Source: Mycobacterium genavense ATCC 51234
GTDB lineage: Bacteria > Actinomycetota > Actinomycetes > Mycobacteriales > Mycobacteriaceae
Direction of reading: 5' to 3'
Assembly (NCBI RefSeq): GCF_000526915.1
Contig: NZ_JAGZ01000002.1
Location: 186,001 to 250,000, forward strand
DNA length: 64,000 nt
Below the pieces are notes generated by a model. The model saw only the letters and a list, made by a program, of their open reading frames with translations. It searched no databases and was not told where the DNA came from. Made by a program: the position numbers and the translations under genes. Below are positions 37,498 to 47,072 of this stretch, piece after piece (the stretch's first letter is position 1; each line of letters opens with the position of its first letter).

Positions 37498-38469
37498 GTG
37501 GCCGAAGCCGGAGCGCGTTCGAAAGTGGTGGTAATCGTCGTCTTCGACGGGGTGACGCTGTTGGATGTCGCGGGGGCCGGCGAAGTGTTCGTCGAGGCCA
37601 ACCGGTTCGGCGCCGACTACCAGCTCAAGATCGCCTCGCTGGACGGCAACGATGTGACCAGCTCGATCGGGACGCGGTTGGGCGTCACCGACTCCCTTTC
37701 GGCAATCGAATCCGCCGATACCGTGATGGTCGCCGGCAGTGACAATCTGCCCCGGCAAGCAATTCATCCCGCGCTGGTCGGGGCCGTCAGAGCGGTGGGT
37801 GCCCGGACCAGGCGTCTGGCGTCGATCTGCACGGGGTCGTTCATCCTCGCGCAGGCCGGCTTGCTCAGCGGCCGGCGCGCCACCACGCACTGGCACGAAA
37901 CCCGGCGATTGGCCCGGGCGTTCGGGGATGTCACCGTCGAGCCGGACGCGATCTTCGTCCGTGACGGCAACGTCTTCACCTCCGCCGGGGTCTCGTCGGG
38001 CATCGACCTGGCGCTGGCGTTGGTCGAAATGGATTACGGGACAGAGCTGGTCCGGGACGTGGCCCGGTGGCTGGTCGTTTATCTCAAACGCGCGGGCGGC
38101 CAATCACAGTTCTCGGTGTTGGTCGAGGCCGATCCCCCGGCGGGCTCGCCACTGCGCTCGGTCACCGATGCGATTGCGGCCGATACCGCTCGCGATCACA
38201 GCGTGTCCAAGCTCGCAGCCAAGGCGTCGTTGAGTACTCGTCAGCTGACCCAGCTGTTTCAGTCCGAGCTCGGTATGACACCGGCGCGTTACGTCGAGTT
38301 GGTTCGGATCGACTTAGCCCGCGCCGGGCTCGAAGCAGGGCGGACCGTCACGGAGACAGCGCATCTCGCGGGCTTCGGTAGCGTCGAAACGCTGCGCCGG
38401 GTATTCGTCAATCACCTCGGCATCAGCCCGAAAGCCTACCGGGATAGGTTCCGCACGGCCTGCGCCTGA
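37498..38469 (+). CDS. GlxA-like AraC regulator (DJ-1/PfpI + AraC HTH)
   Basis: About 323 residues from GTG 37498. The N-terminal class-I glutamine amidotransferase-like domain reads VVIVVFDGVTLLDVAGAGEVF and has a Cys in RRLASICTGSFILAQAGLL. The C-terminal double helix-turn-helix is SVSKLAAKASLSTRQLTQLFQSELGMTPARYV and VTETAHLAGFGSVETLRRVFVNHLGISPKAYR. It is divergent from the HD/nitroreductase/cupin operon and is the natural activator of it. Intact, though its targets are broken. Confidence 0.88.
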   Translation: MAEAGARSKVVVIVVFDGVTLLDVAGAGEVFVEANRFGADYQLKIASLDGNDVTSSIGTRLGVTDSLSAIESADTVMVAGSDNLPRQAIHPALVGAVRAVGARTRRLASICTGSFILAQAGLLSGRRATTHWHETRRLARAFGDVTVEPDAIFVRDGNVFTSAGVSSGIDLALALVEMDYGTELVRDVARWLVVYLKRAGGQSQFSVLVEADPPAGSPLRSVTDAIAADTARDHSVSKLAAKASLSTRQLTQLFQSELGMTPARYVELVRIDLARAGLEAGRTVTETAHLAGFGSVETLRRVFVNHLGISPKAYRDRFRTACA

Positions 38470-38470
38470 A

Positions 38471-39190
38471 TCAGGCCGACAAGATCGCGGCGGCCGCTTC
38501 GTCGGGGTGGGTCAGAATGCAGTTGTGGGTGCCCGGTACGACCGTCGGCCAGACACCGAGCCGCCCGGCGAATTCCGCGACGGGCCTTGGCAATGCGCGA
38601 TCACTGTCACTGGCGATGTAGGCCGTGGGAACGTCGAGATCGCCCGCCTCGACGTCGAGGGCATCGAGGAAGTAACGACCGGGCTGAGCTGTCTGCAGCT
38701 CCGCAACCAACCGCTGAAGTTGTGCGGCGACGCCTTGCATCAATTCCCGCTCGACATACGCCAGGGTCGGTGCAATCGCGCCGACGGGTGATTCGTCGAT
38801 CAGTCGCAGGATCAATTCCTTTTTCTCGGTTGGGTTTTCGTCTACCAATGACCTACCCCGATCAGGGACATGGGCGTTGAGGTAGACCAGCTTGTGCACG
38901 GTGTCCTGAAGCAGATGTGCCGCGCCGGCAGCAGGGTAGCCGCCCCAGCTGTGCGCGACCAGGACAACTTCGTCGAGTTCGCGCACCTTTTCGGCGATGT
39001 AGCCGACCGCGTCCCGCAGTCGGTGGCCCGCCGGGTCGTCGCCGTCGCCCAAACCTGGAAGTGTAATCCCGATCGCCCGATGCCCCTCGGCGCGAAGCCT
39101 TTTGGCTACCGGCCGCCAGGACCAGGCCCCCTGCCAGGCGCCGGGTATCAGCACATACGTCGGGGGTCGCAGCACGGTAGGGCAGCTCAC
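38471..39190 (-). CDS. Alpha/beta hydrolase, small esterase type
   Basis: 239 residues from GTG 39190, which overlaps the F420 enzyme's stop (GTGA); GTG 39175 is the alternative. TYVLIPGAWQGAWSWRPVAKRL holds the oxyanion region, VVLVAHSWGGYPA the Ser nucleophile and VPGTHNCILTHPDE the His. The family includes plant methyl-salicylate-type esterases and bacterial EstC. It is the third gene of an operon with an FAD monooxygenase and an F420-type oxidoreductase. Intact. Confidence 0.83.
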   Translation of the reverse strand: MSCPTVLRPPTYVLIPGAWQGAWSWRPVAKRLRAEGHRAIGITLPGLGDGDDPAGHRLRDAVGYIAEKVRELDEVVLVAHSWGGYPAAGAAHLLQDTVHKLVYLNAHVPDRGRSLVDENPTEKKELILRLIDESPVGAIAPTLAYVERELMQGVAAQLQRLVAELQTAQPGRYFLDALDVEAGDLDVPTAYIASDSDRALPRPVAEFAGRLGVWPTVVPGTHNCILTHPDEAAAAILSA

Positions 39191-40326
39191 AGTTTGCGCA
39201 GTCCGCGAAGGACTTTGGCGAACGAGACGTTTGCGGCCAGGCCGCGGCCGAGCCTGCGCTGCAGGCCGCTGATATTGCTGATCACCGGGTACTGCAAGCC
39301 CTGATCGCGCCATTCGGCCAACTGGTCGAGGATGTCGGCGGGGGTTCCGGTAAGCAGCATCTCGCGCAGCAGCGTTGGCGGTACGTCGGCGGTCAGCGAC
39401 AGCACGGTCCGTTCGTCCAACGTCTGCGGGATGATGTCCTGAGCACCGGTGAAGTCGCCGCCAAGCGGATGATTCGCTCCGTGGGCGGCCCACAACGGGG
39501 CGGGTGCGTTGAGCGCGAACGCTCTCATCGGAGGCGAGTCCAACGCTTCCTCGATATGGTCGCGGCTGTGGCCGGTCATCACGAAGAACAAGCCCGCGGC
39601 GGTGATTGACCTCGGATCGCGCCCGGCGTCGCAGGCCGCGGCCCGGACCGTCGCCAGGCCGGCGGCGTAGTCCTTCGGCCGGTAGGTGAAGGAGGCGGGA
39701 AACCATCCATCCGCATACCGCCCGGTGGCCCGCAGCATGCGCGGCCCGTGCGCGGCGATCCAGACATCCAACCACCTCCCGCGGTAAGGCGGCAATCCGA
39801 ACGCGGCGTTGCGCAGCGGGAAGAACGGCGAGTCGCGGGTGACGAGTTCACCGTCGGAGTTCCACAGCGTGCGAATGGTCGCCAGGGCTTCTTCGAAGCG
39901 CGCCACCGGCTTCGACCACTCCACGCCATACGGTTCGTTGCTGGCCCGGGCGCCCGTTCCGATTCCGAGGATCGCTCGTCCCCGGGTCATCAGATGTAAC
40001 GTCGCCGCTGCTTGGGCGGTGACGGCGGGATTGCGCCGGCTGGCATCCGTCACCCCAATCCCAAGCCGCCGCTTTCCCAATCGGTTTCGGGCGACCAGAT
40101 GACCCAGCACCGTCCAGGGGTCGTAGTGCGCGTCGATATTGGGCGCCAGTCGCGCACTTGCGACATACTCCGCGGTCATCACTGCCGGAGGAAACAGCGA
40201 GTTGATGTGGTCGGGCAACCAGTACGAGTCCATCCCCGTGCCGACCGCGGTGAGATAACCGAGGCTCACCAACGCCGTCGACGAGTAACGGGTGTGCAGC
40301 GGCTGTTCGATCAGGCCGACCTTCAC
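39187..40326 (-). CDS. F420-dependent oxidoreductase like phthiodiolone ketoreductase
   Basis: 379 residues, a luciferase-like barrel. Long stretches (RRNPAVTAQAAATLHL, TRGRAILGIG, NEPYGVEWSKPVARFEEAL, PRMLRATGRYADGW, VLRGLRKL) closely match, from memory, Rv2951c, the phthiodiolone dimycocerosate ketoreductase. That enzyme reduces a keto group of the wax precursor of PDIM. This copy is not in a PDIM cluster, so it is probably a paralogue with another keto-lipid substrate. Its ATG overlaps the preceding monooxygenase stop. Intact. Confidence 0.83.
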   Translation of the reverse strand: MKVGLIEQPLHTRYSSTALVSLGYLTAVGTGMDSYWLPDHINSLFPPAVMTAEYVASARLAPNIDAHYDPWTVLGHLVARNRLGKRRLGIGVTDASRRNPAVTAQAAATLHLMTRGRAILGIGTGARASNEPYGVEWSKPVARFEEALATIRTLWNSDGELVTRDSPFFPLRNAAFGLPPYRGRWLDVWIAAHGPRMLRATGRYADGWFPASFTYRPKDYAAGLATVRAAACDAGRDPRSITAAGLFFVMTGHSRDHIEEALDSPPMRAFALNAPAPLWAAHGANHPLGGDFTGAQDIIPQTLDERTVLSLTADVPPTLLREMLLTGTPADILDQLAEWRDQGLQYPVISNISGLQRRLGRGLAANVSFAKVLRGLRKL

Positions 40327-41718
40327 GTGTTCACCTCGCGGTGGTCTGCGACGACCGCTGCCGGTATCCGTCCGCGTGCGGCGCGCGGCCCTTTAGCAAC
40401 CCGGGCCACGATCGAGGGCCTCAGCAGTCGAGATGGCGGGTCAATCATGTTGGGTGAGCGTAAGAACTGCTGGACGACGGCGGGCTCGGTCTCGGCCGCG
40501 GCGAACACCCGTCCCAGATAAGCATTGGCCACTCGTACGCTGGCCGGCCGCTTGCCCGCGATCTGGGGTAACGCCAAATCCGAACTCACAGCCGAACGCC
40601 ACGCCACGCGAATCTCCTTGGTGCAGTTGCGAAAATACCTCCGCTGCAGCCCACGATCACCTTGTGATAGGCAGTCGCGCAGGACGAGCGCCTCGATGGC
40701 CGCGACGGACATGCCTTGTCCGTAAAGCGGATTGAAGTTGCACAGCGCGTCGCCGATGACGATGAGCCCAGCGGGCATCCGAGCCAATTTGTCGTAACGG
40801 CGCCATCGGTTGGAGGGAAACCGATATTGGGTGACGTCCGCGAGCGGTTCGGCGCGCCGCGCGGCCGCCAGCACGTGCGCGGGCGCCAGCTCGCTCAGGC
40901 AATCCAGCAGTGCCGCGTGATCGGACGGCGCCGGCTGTCCTGCCACCGTCTGAACCGCGAGCATGTAGGTGTCATCCTGGCCGGCGAACATCGCGTACCC
41001 GCGCGGTCGGCTGGGGTGGGGCGCGGCGAACGCGATGAATTCGCGCAACGCGCCCGCGGGCAGGCGGACCGGCAACCCGGCGTAGGTGACGTGCACGGTC
41101 AGTTCGTCTTCCCGCGGCCGACGAAAGCCGAGCTGTTCGAGAAACACCGGGGTGCGCGACCCCCGTCCGGTGGCGTCCACGACAAGATCGGCACTCAGCG
41201 ATGTCTCGGTGCCGGAGGCCCGGTGGGCCACCACCACGCCGGTCACCCGGTCACCCCGGACGGTCGAGGTGAGCCTGACCGCATCGTGGCCGTCGACAAT
41301 CGTCTACGTTGGGAATCGCGGTCACCCGACGACGCAGGCTCCACTCCAAAAACACTCGGTACACGTAGTACATGGTCAGCGATTGCGGGTCGGGAATTCG
41401 GCCCGATCGCTGGAATTGGTGCCCGCTGAACGTGACACACAACCGCGACAGGTCGCCGTCGTCCCAAACTCGTGCGCCGGCGGCGACCAACTCGTCGAGA
41501 AAACCCGGGAACAGCTGATCCATGATCCGCATTCCGCGCGCCGCCGGAATGTGGGGCATGACGCCTTGCGGCACGCCGCGGCGGGACACCGGTTGGCCGG
41601 GCAGCATGTCTCGCTCGACGACCGTGACCTGGTCATACGATTCGGCCAGCACCCGGGCGGCCAGCAGCCCAGCGACACTGGGTCCGAAAACGATTGCGCA
41701 GCAGTGGGATTCAGGCAA
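40323..41718 (-). pseudogene. FAD-dependent monooxygenase, frameshifted
   Basis: MPESHCCAIVFGPSVAGLLAARVLAESYDQVTVVERD is an FAD-binding N-terminus; RGVPQGVMPHIP and YYVYRVFLEWSLRRRVTAIPN follow. Near 41305 one extra base breaks the frame (expected N-V-TIVDGHDAVRL); the rest, VRGDRVTGVVVAHRASGTE, DLVVDATGRGSRTP and LIVIGDALCNFNPLYGQGMSVAAIEAL (second FAD motif), is in another frame. About 465 residues in all. First gene of the operon with the F420 enzyme. Confidence 0.85.
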
Positions 41719-41917
41719 GTTTCGTATTCTACTGTGACGTCGAAGTCCTACGGCGGTGGCCGCACATCAGGTCTATCGCGAGAGAAAGACGAAGGCGTGT
41801 CGCAGACGTGCGTGATGTACACCAGACGCGCGCCGACTACGGTTGCGCGTGCGGTGTCGCAATTTGTGGGAAAGCTGTCCTGTCTGAACCGGCCACCGAA
41901 ACGCGCCGAACCCCACA

Positions 41918-42895
41918 ATGGGCAGCGTGACTTCGCGACACGAGGGGCGTCCCGACTGCCGCGCGGGCCCGGAGCACACACCGGCATTCATCACGCCTGA
42001 AAACGTGTCGTACCGAACGGGTTTCGCGCCCGTGGCGAGAATGACGGCTTCGAGCGGCACCCTCTCGGCGGCCATCTGGCGATTCGAACACCAGTCGGAG
42101 TACGAATTGCGTGGTCCGGCGGTCGAGAACACGAACCTGATCTCGATCACGATAAGCGGGGCCCACCACCACACCTATTTCGGCAACGGCCGCCGCAAAT
42201 GGAGCCGGGTGCACCCGCCCTTTCACATGAACGTGGTGGTCGCGGGTGAAGAACCGAGAGGAATTTTCCGCTCGGAGCGGCCATTCAGCTATCTGCACGT
42301 GTATCTCCCACACGCCATGGTCGAGCGGATCGCCGTGGACAGCGGCGCGGTCAAGGCGGGCCGGTCGGTCACCCTGATCGATCCGATGTGTTCCCGAGAT
42401 CCACTGACCGAGCAGATCAGCCGGGGACTGGTCCACGAATTGAAACACCGCGACGGGTGTTCTCGCATGATGGTCGAGTCGTTCGGCCACCAACTTGCCG
42501 TGCGCCTGGTGCGTCAGCATTCGAGCGCCTCCGGGTCGGGGGCTCTCGCAGCGAAAAATGGCTCAGGATACCGTGATTGGCGGCTGCGACGCGCAATCAA
42601 CTACCTCGAGGCGCACCTGTCGGCCGACGTGGGCCTCATCGAGGTCGCCGACGCGGTAGGCCTGTCACCGGGCCGCCTGACGGCGCTTTTTCGCGAGGGG
42701 ACGGGCGAAACACCGCACCGTTGGCTGATGAACCGCCGCCTCACCCGGGCCTGTGAATTGCTGGCCACCCCGTCATACAGCGTCACCGAGATCGCCCACC
42801 GGTGCGGATTCGCTAGTTCTCAACACCTGGCCACCGTGATGCGCCGACGGCTCGCGACGACACCGACGGGCTACCGTCGAAGCATCCTCACCTGA
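41918..42895 (+). CDS. AraC-family transcriptional activator
   Basis: 325 residues. The N-terminal sensing domain contains HHHTYFGNGRRKWSRVHPPFHMNVV and RPFSYLHVYLPHAMVERIA. The C-terminal pair of helix-turn-helices is DVGLIEVADAVGLSPGRLTALFREGTGETPHRWL and SVTEIAHRCGFASSQHLATVMRRRLATTPTGYR. It is divergent from the monooxygenase/F420/hydrolase operon across a 199-base gap, and so its probable regulator. In that gap I see no clear palindrome. Intact. Confidence 0.85.
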   Translation: MGSVTSRHEGRPDCRAGPEHTPAFITPENVSYRTGFAPVARMTASSGTLSAAIWRFEHQSEYELRGPAVENTNLISITISGAHHHTYFGNGRRKWSRVHPPFHMNVVVAGEEPRGIFRSERPFSYLHVYLPHAMVERIAVDSGAVKAGRSVTLIDPMCSRDPLTEQISRGLVHELKHRDGCSRMMVESFGHQLAVRLVRQHSSASGSGALAAKNGSGYRDWRLRRAINYLEAHLSADVGLIEVADAVGLSPGRLTALFREGTGETPHRWLMNRRLTRACELLATPSYSVTEIAHRCGFASSQHLATVMRRRLATTPTGYRRSILT

Positions 42896-42909
42896 TCTAG
42901 AGAGCCGGC

Positions 42910-45894
42910 CTACTTGGTGTTGTTGTACTTGGTGATCGCATCGTCGAGCCGCTGCAGCGCCGCCCCATAGCCGGCGAAGTCGCCCTTCTTCTGGGCGTCC
43001 CGCGCTGCGTTGATCGCTGTCTCAATCTCTTGCAGGGCAGCGGCTTTCGCTGGCGACAGCGTCGTAGACCCGTCCGGGGCGGGGGGCACCGCCGTGGGCG
43101 GGTTGCTCGGGGCGTGTGGCGCACCCTGGGGCGCCGGCGGAGCCGCGGGCGGGTTCGCGGGCACCCCGGGATCGGTGGGGACGATTCCCGTCGCGGCCGC
43201 ACCAGCACCGGGACCGAACAAGCCGGTGAGTGCATCACCGACGGTGGGGCCGTAGCCGATCTTGTCGTTGTACATCATCGCCACCCGGATCAACCGCGGG
43301 TACGACGAGGCGGCGTCGCTGGCGCCGGGAGAGGCGTAAACGGGCTCGACGTACAACAATCCGCCCTGCGCAACGGGCAGCGTCAGCAAGTTGCCCCAAC
43401 GTATCCGGTTCTGGTTGTCTCGCCCGATCACACCGAGGTCCTGGGACACCGCCGGGTCGGTGGTGATCGCGTTGTTGGCCAGCTTCGGGCCGTTGACCTG
43501 ACCCGGGATGGTCAGCACCGTGATCTTGCCGTACGTCGTGGGATCGGAGCTGGCACTGATGTAGGCGGCCAGGTAGTCGCGTTTGAACCTGTTCATCGCG
43601 CTGGTCAACTGATACGACGACGTATTGTCGTTCTTCGCAATGTTTTTCGCGACGATGTAATAGGGCGGCTGATAACTGCTGGCCGTCGGATTCGGATCCA
43701 GCGGCACATCCCAGAAATCCGACGTGGAGAAGAACGTCACCGGGTCGTTGACGTGATATTTCGCCAGCAGCATGCGCTGCACCTTGAACAGGTCCTCGGG
43801 ATAGCGCAGATGCTCGGCAAGCTCGGGGGTGATGTCGGTCTTGGGCTTGACCGTGCCCGGGAACACCTGCATCCAGGCCTTCAGCACCGGGTCCTGCTCG
43901 TCCTGCTGATACAGCGTGACAGTCCCGTCGTACGCGTCGACCGTGGCCTTCACCGAGTTACGAATGTAGGACACCTGTTTGTCGGGACCCAGCTTGTTGA
44001 ACGCCACCTCGGTGGAGTCGGCGGTCGCGGACTCCAGCGACGTGAGTTCGGAGTACGGGTAGTTGTCCAACGTGGTGTAGCCGTCGATGATCCACACCAG
44101 GCGCTTGTTGACGATCGCGGGGTACACCGCGCTGTCGGTGGTCAACCACGGAGCCACCGCCTCCACCCGGGCAGCCGGATCACGGTTGAACAGGATCTTG
44201 CTGTTGGAGCCGATCACGCTGGAAAACAGGAAGTTTCGCTCGGCGAACTTGGCCGCGAACACGCTGCGGGACAGCCAATCGCCGATCGGGACCCCCCCGA
44301 GCCCGGTATAGGTGTAGTTCTTGGTTTCGGTGTTGGTCTCGTAGTCGTACTCGCGGTCTGCGCCGTTCTTCCCGACGATCGCGTAGTCGGCCGAGGTGTT
44401 GGAGATGACCGGCCCGAAGTAGATGCGCGGCTGGTCCAGCGGCGCCGGTCCGTCGGACACCACGCTGCCGTTGGCGCCGACGACGTTGACGAGAAACTCC
44501 GGGTAGCCGCCGTTTTGGGTGGGATCGTTGGCGATGCCGCGCACGGTATTGGCGGGCGACGCGATGAATCCGTTGCCGTGGGTGTAGACGGTGTGCCGGT
44601 TGATCCAGTCGCTCTGGTTGTCGATCAGCCTGTCCGGGTTGAGTTCTCGCGCCGCGACCACGTAGTCGCGCAACACGCCGTTGCGGTCCAGGTAACGGTC
44701 GATCGACAGCTGGTCGGGGAAATAGTAGAAGTTCTTGCCCTGCTCGAACTGGGTGAACGCCGGGCTGATGATCGTCGGGTCAAGCAGCCGGATGTTCGAG
44801 GTCGTCGCGCGGTCGGCCGCGACCTGCTGGGCGGTGGCCTGACTGTCGCCGCTGTAATTGCGATAGGTCACCTGGTCGGACGTCAGCCCATACGCTTGCC
44901 GCGTCGCCGTGATGCTGCGGCCGATGTATTCGCTTTCCTTTTGCGCGGCATTGGGTCTCACACTGATCTGCTCGACGATCAACGGCCAACCGGCGCCCAC
45001 GATCAACGACGACAGCAGTAACAACACCAGGCCGATCGCCGGAATCCGTAAGTCCTTCAGCACAATCGCGGAAAAGACCGCGGCGGCGCAGATCAGCGCG
45101 ATCGCCATCAGGATCAGCTTGGCCGGCAGTACGGCATTGATGTCGGTGTAGCCGGCACCGGTGAACGGCTTGCCCCCGCGCGTGTGCGACAACAACTCGT
45201 AGCGGTCCAGCCAATAGGCGATGGCCTTGAGCAGCACCAGCGTGCCGATCAGGCTGACCAACTGGATCCGCGCCGAACGGCTCAGGACGCCGGTGCGCCC
45301 GGACAGCCGGATACCACCGAAGATGTAGTGCGCCAGCAGATTCGCCCCGAACGCCAAAAACACCGACACGAACAGGTAGCTGAGCACCAGCCGGTAGAAC
45401 GGCAACTCGAATGCGTAGAAGCCGAGATCCTTGCCGAATTGCGGGTCACTGATCCCGAAGCTTTGGCCGTGCAGGAACAGCTGGATTCGCACCCAATAGC
45501 TCTGCGCGATGATTCCGGCCAGCAGTCCGATCGAGGCCGGGATCCCGATGGCCACCAGCCGCAACCGGGACATGACGACGGTGCGATAGCGCGCCACCGG
45601 GTCGTTGTCGTTGCTCGGGACGAACACCGGCCGGGTGCGGTAGGCCAGCGCGAGCCCGGCGAACACGATGCCCCCGACCAGCAGCCCGGCGATCAGGAAC
45701 ACCACGATGCGGGTCATCAGGACGGTGGTGAACACCGAGCGGTAGCTGAGCTCGCCGAACCACAGCCAGTCGACGTAGGCGTCGATGAGTCGCGGGCCGG
45801 CGAGCAGCAGCGCGATCACACCGAGCGCGATCAAAATCAGAATCCGGCTGCGCCGAGTCAGCTTCGGCATCCTTGCGGTGGGCCGCATCCCCAC
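42910..45894 (-). CDS. UPF0182 membrane protein (Rv3193c orthologue)
   Basis: 994 residues from GTG 45894 (ATG 45888 also possible). Seven predicted helices fill the first 330 residues ([39 protein letters not shown] and so on); a large extracytoplasmic domain follows, with repeated conserved blocks such as [18 protein letters not shown] and [14 protein letters not shown] [24 protein letters not shown]. The C-terminus has a proline/alanine linker and a short coiled coil ([33 protein letters not shown]). The match to M. tuberculosis Rv3193c is strong from memory. Function unknown. Intact. Confidence 0.93.
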   Translation of the reverse strand: MGMRPTARMPKLTRRSRILILIALGVIALLLAGPRLIDAYVDWLWFGELSYRSVFTTVLMTRIVVFLIAGLLVGGIVFAGLALAYRTRPVFVPSNDNDPVARYRTVVMSRLRLVAIGIPASIGLLAGIIAQSYWVRIQLFLHGQSFGISDPQFGKDLGFYAFELPFYRLVLSYLFVSVFLAFGANLLAHYIFGGIRLSGRTGVLSRSARIQLVSLIGTLVLLKAIAYWLDRYELLSHTRGGKPFTGAGYTDINAVLPAKLILMAIALICAAAVFSAIVLKDLRIPAIGLVLLLLSSLIVGAGWPLIVEQISVRPNAAQKESEYIGRSITATRQAYGLTSDQVTYRNYSGDSQATAQQVAADRATTSNIRLLDPTIISPAFTQFEQGKNFYYFPDQLSIDRYLDRNGVLRDYVVAARELNPDRLIDNQSDWINRHTVYTHGNGFIASPANTVRGIANDPTQNGGYPEFLVNVVGANGSVVSDGPAPLDQPRIYFGPVISNTSADYAIVGKNGADREYDYETNTETKNYTYTGLGGVPIGDWLSRSVFAAKFAERNFLFSSVIGSNSKILFNRDPAARVEAVAPWLTTDSAVYPAIVNKRLVWIIDGYTTLDNYPYSELTSLESATADSTEVAFNKLGPDKQVSYIRNSVKATVDAYDGTVTLYQQDEQDPVLKAWMQVFPGTVKPKTDITPELAEHLRYPEDLFKVQRMLLAKYHVNDPVTFFSTSDFWDVPLDPNPTASSYQPPYYIVAKNIAKNDNTSSYQLTSAMNRFKRDYLAAYISASSDPTTYGKITVLTIPGQVNGPKLANNAITTDPAVSQDLGVIGRDNQNRIRWGNLLTLPVAQGGLLYVEPVYASPGASDAASSYPRLIRVAMMYNDKIGYGPTVGDALTGLFGPGAGAAATGIVPTDPGVPANPPAAPPAPQGAPHAPSNPPTAVPPAPDGSTTLSPAKAAALQEIETAINAARDAQKKGDFAGYGAALQRLDDAITKYNNTK

Positions 45895-45914
45895 TGGCTA
45901 CGCTCCCTGATCAA

Positions 45915-45933
45915 TGTGACCTCGACGGTCACA
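45915..45933. promoter_or_regulatory. TGTGACC/GGTCACA inverted repeat upstream of the UPF0182 gene
   Basis: TGTGACC-TCGAC-GGTCACA, seven-base perfect arms, lies 21 bases before the UPF0182 start and just past the PDZ protease stop. Half-sites look like CRP/FNR (TGTGA...TCACA), but the spacing is nine bases, not the six of CRP, so another regulator or a terminator stem is more likely. Confidence 0.4.
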
Positions 45934-45953
45934 ACTGTACGCAGAATTGCGGG

Positions 45954-46976
45954 TTAGCAACTCGGCGCCTGACCTCCTTGTTGGATCGCGTGCAGCGCAT
46001 CCACCGCTTGCCCGAGCGTCTCGACTTTCACCAACCGCAAGCCGTGCGGATTGTCCGAGGCCGCCTCGTAGCAATTCTTTGCCGGCACCAGAAACACCGT
46101 GGCACCGGCCTCCTGGGCGGCGACCATCTTGTGTGTGATGCCGCCGATCTGGCCGACCTTGCCGTCGGAGGTGATGGTGCCGGTCCCCGCGATGAACGTC
46201 GAACCGGCCAGATCACCGGTGGTGAGCTTGTCGACGACAGCCAGGCTGAACATCAGCCCGGCCGACGGACCACCCACATTGGCGAGGTTGAAGTCCACCG
46301 AAAACGGCGCCCACGGCGCGTCGAGCACCGCGACCCCCAGGAAGCCGTAGTCGCGGTCCTTGTTCGTGCCCAGCGTGATCTGCGCGACGCCGGCCGGCTC
46401 GTTCTTGCGGCGGTAGTCGATCGTCACGGTCTGGCCCGGTTTGGTGTTCTTCAGCAATCCGGTGAACTGCTCGACGTTGACCACCGGGGTGCCGTTGACC
46501 GCGTCGATGGCGTCGCCGGACTTCAGCTTGCCCGTCGACGGACCGGGGTCAGTGACGGTGGCGACGGTGACGGCGGGCGCGTATTTCAGATAACCCAGGG
46601 CAGCGTAGGCGGCGCTGTCCTCGGAGTCTTTGAAGGCGGCGTTGTTGGCCTTGTCGACGTCTTCGCGGGACTTGCCGGGCGGGTAGATGAGGTCGCGCGG
46701 CACCAGCTGCTCCTGGCCGGAGAACCACAGCGTGAGGGCCTCTCCCAGGCTCAGTTCGTCACGCTGGGACACCGTCGTCATGTTGAGATGCCCGGTCGTC
46801 GGGTGGGTTTGGGTGCCCACGATCGCGACCACTTGCTTACCGTCGACCTCACCGAGCGTGTCGAAAGTCGGGCCCGGGCCCAGCGAGACGAACGGCACCG
46901 TCACCACCGCGAGCAACACGCCGAAGACCAGGATCGGTACCAGCGCGACCACCAAGGTCAGAATCCGCCTGTTCAC
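45954..46976 (-). CDS. YlbL-type PDZ/Lon protease (Rv3194c orthologue)
   Basis: 340 residues. One N-terminal helix (ILTLVVALVPILVFGVLLAVVTV) anchors it. A PDZ domain (KLKSGDAIDAVNGTPVVNVEQF) is followed by a Lon-type domain with the catalytic Ser in NVGGPSAGLMFSLAVVD and Lys in GGITHKMVAAQEAGA. It should act outside the membrane. It ends at the UPF0182 promoter and is on the same strand, as in M. tuberculosis. Intact. Confidence 0.92.
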   Translation of the reverse strand: MNRRILTLVVALVPILVFGVLLAVVTVPFVSLGPGPTFDTLGEVDGKQVVAIVGTQTHPTTGHLNMTTVSQRDELSLGEALTLWFSGQEQLVPRDLIYPPGKSREDVDKANNAAFKDSEDSAAYAALGYLKYAPAVTVATVTDPGPSTGKLKSGDAIDAVNGTPVVNVEQFTGLLKNTKPGQTVTIDYRRKNEPAGVAQITLGTNKDRDYGFLGVAVLDAPWAPFSVDFNLANVGGPSAGLMFSLAVVDKLTTGDLAGSTFIAGTGTITSDGKVGQIGGITHKMVAAQEAGATVFLVPAKNCYEAASDNPHGLRLVKVETLGQAVDALHAIQQGGQAPSC

Positions 46977-47072
46977 GCCGCTTACACTAACCGGACACCG
47001 CGGCGGCTCGTTCAGCTACAAGCGTGACGCCGGATGGCAACTTCTATTCCCGCGGTGAGTACCGTTGGGGTT

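Noticed and set aside
45915..45933. CRP binding site
   Set aside because: TGTGA and TCACA halves are separated by nine bases, not six.
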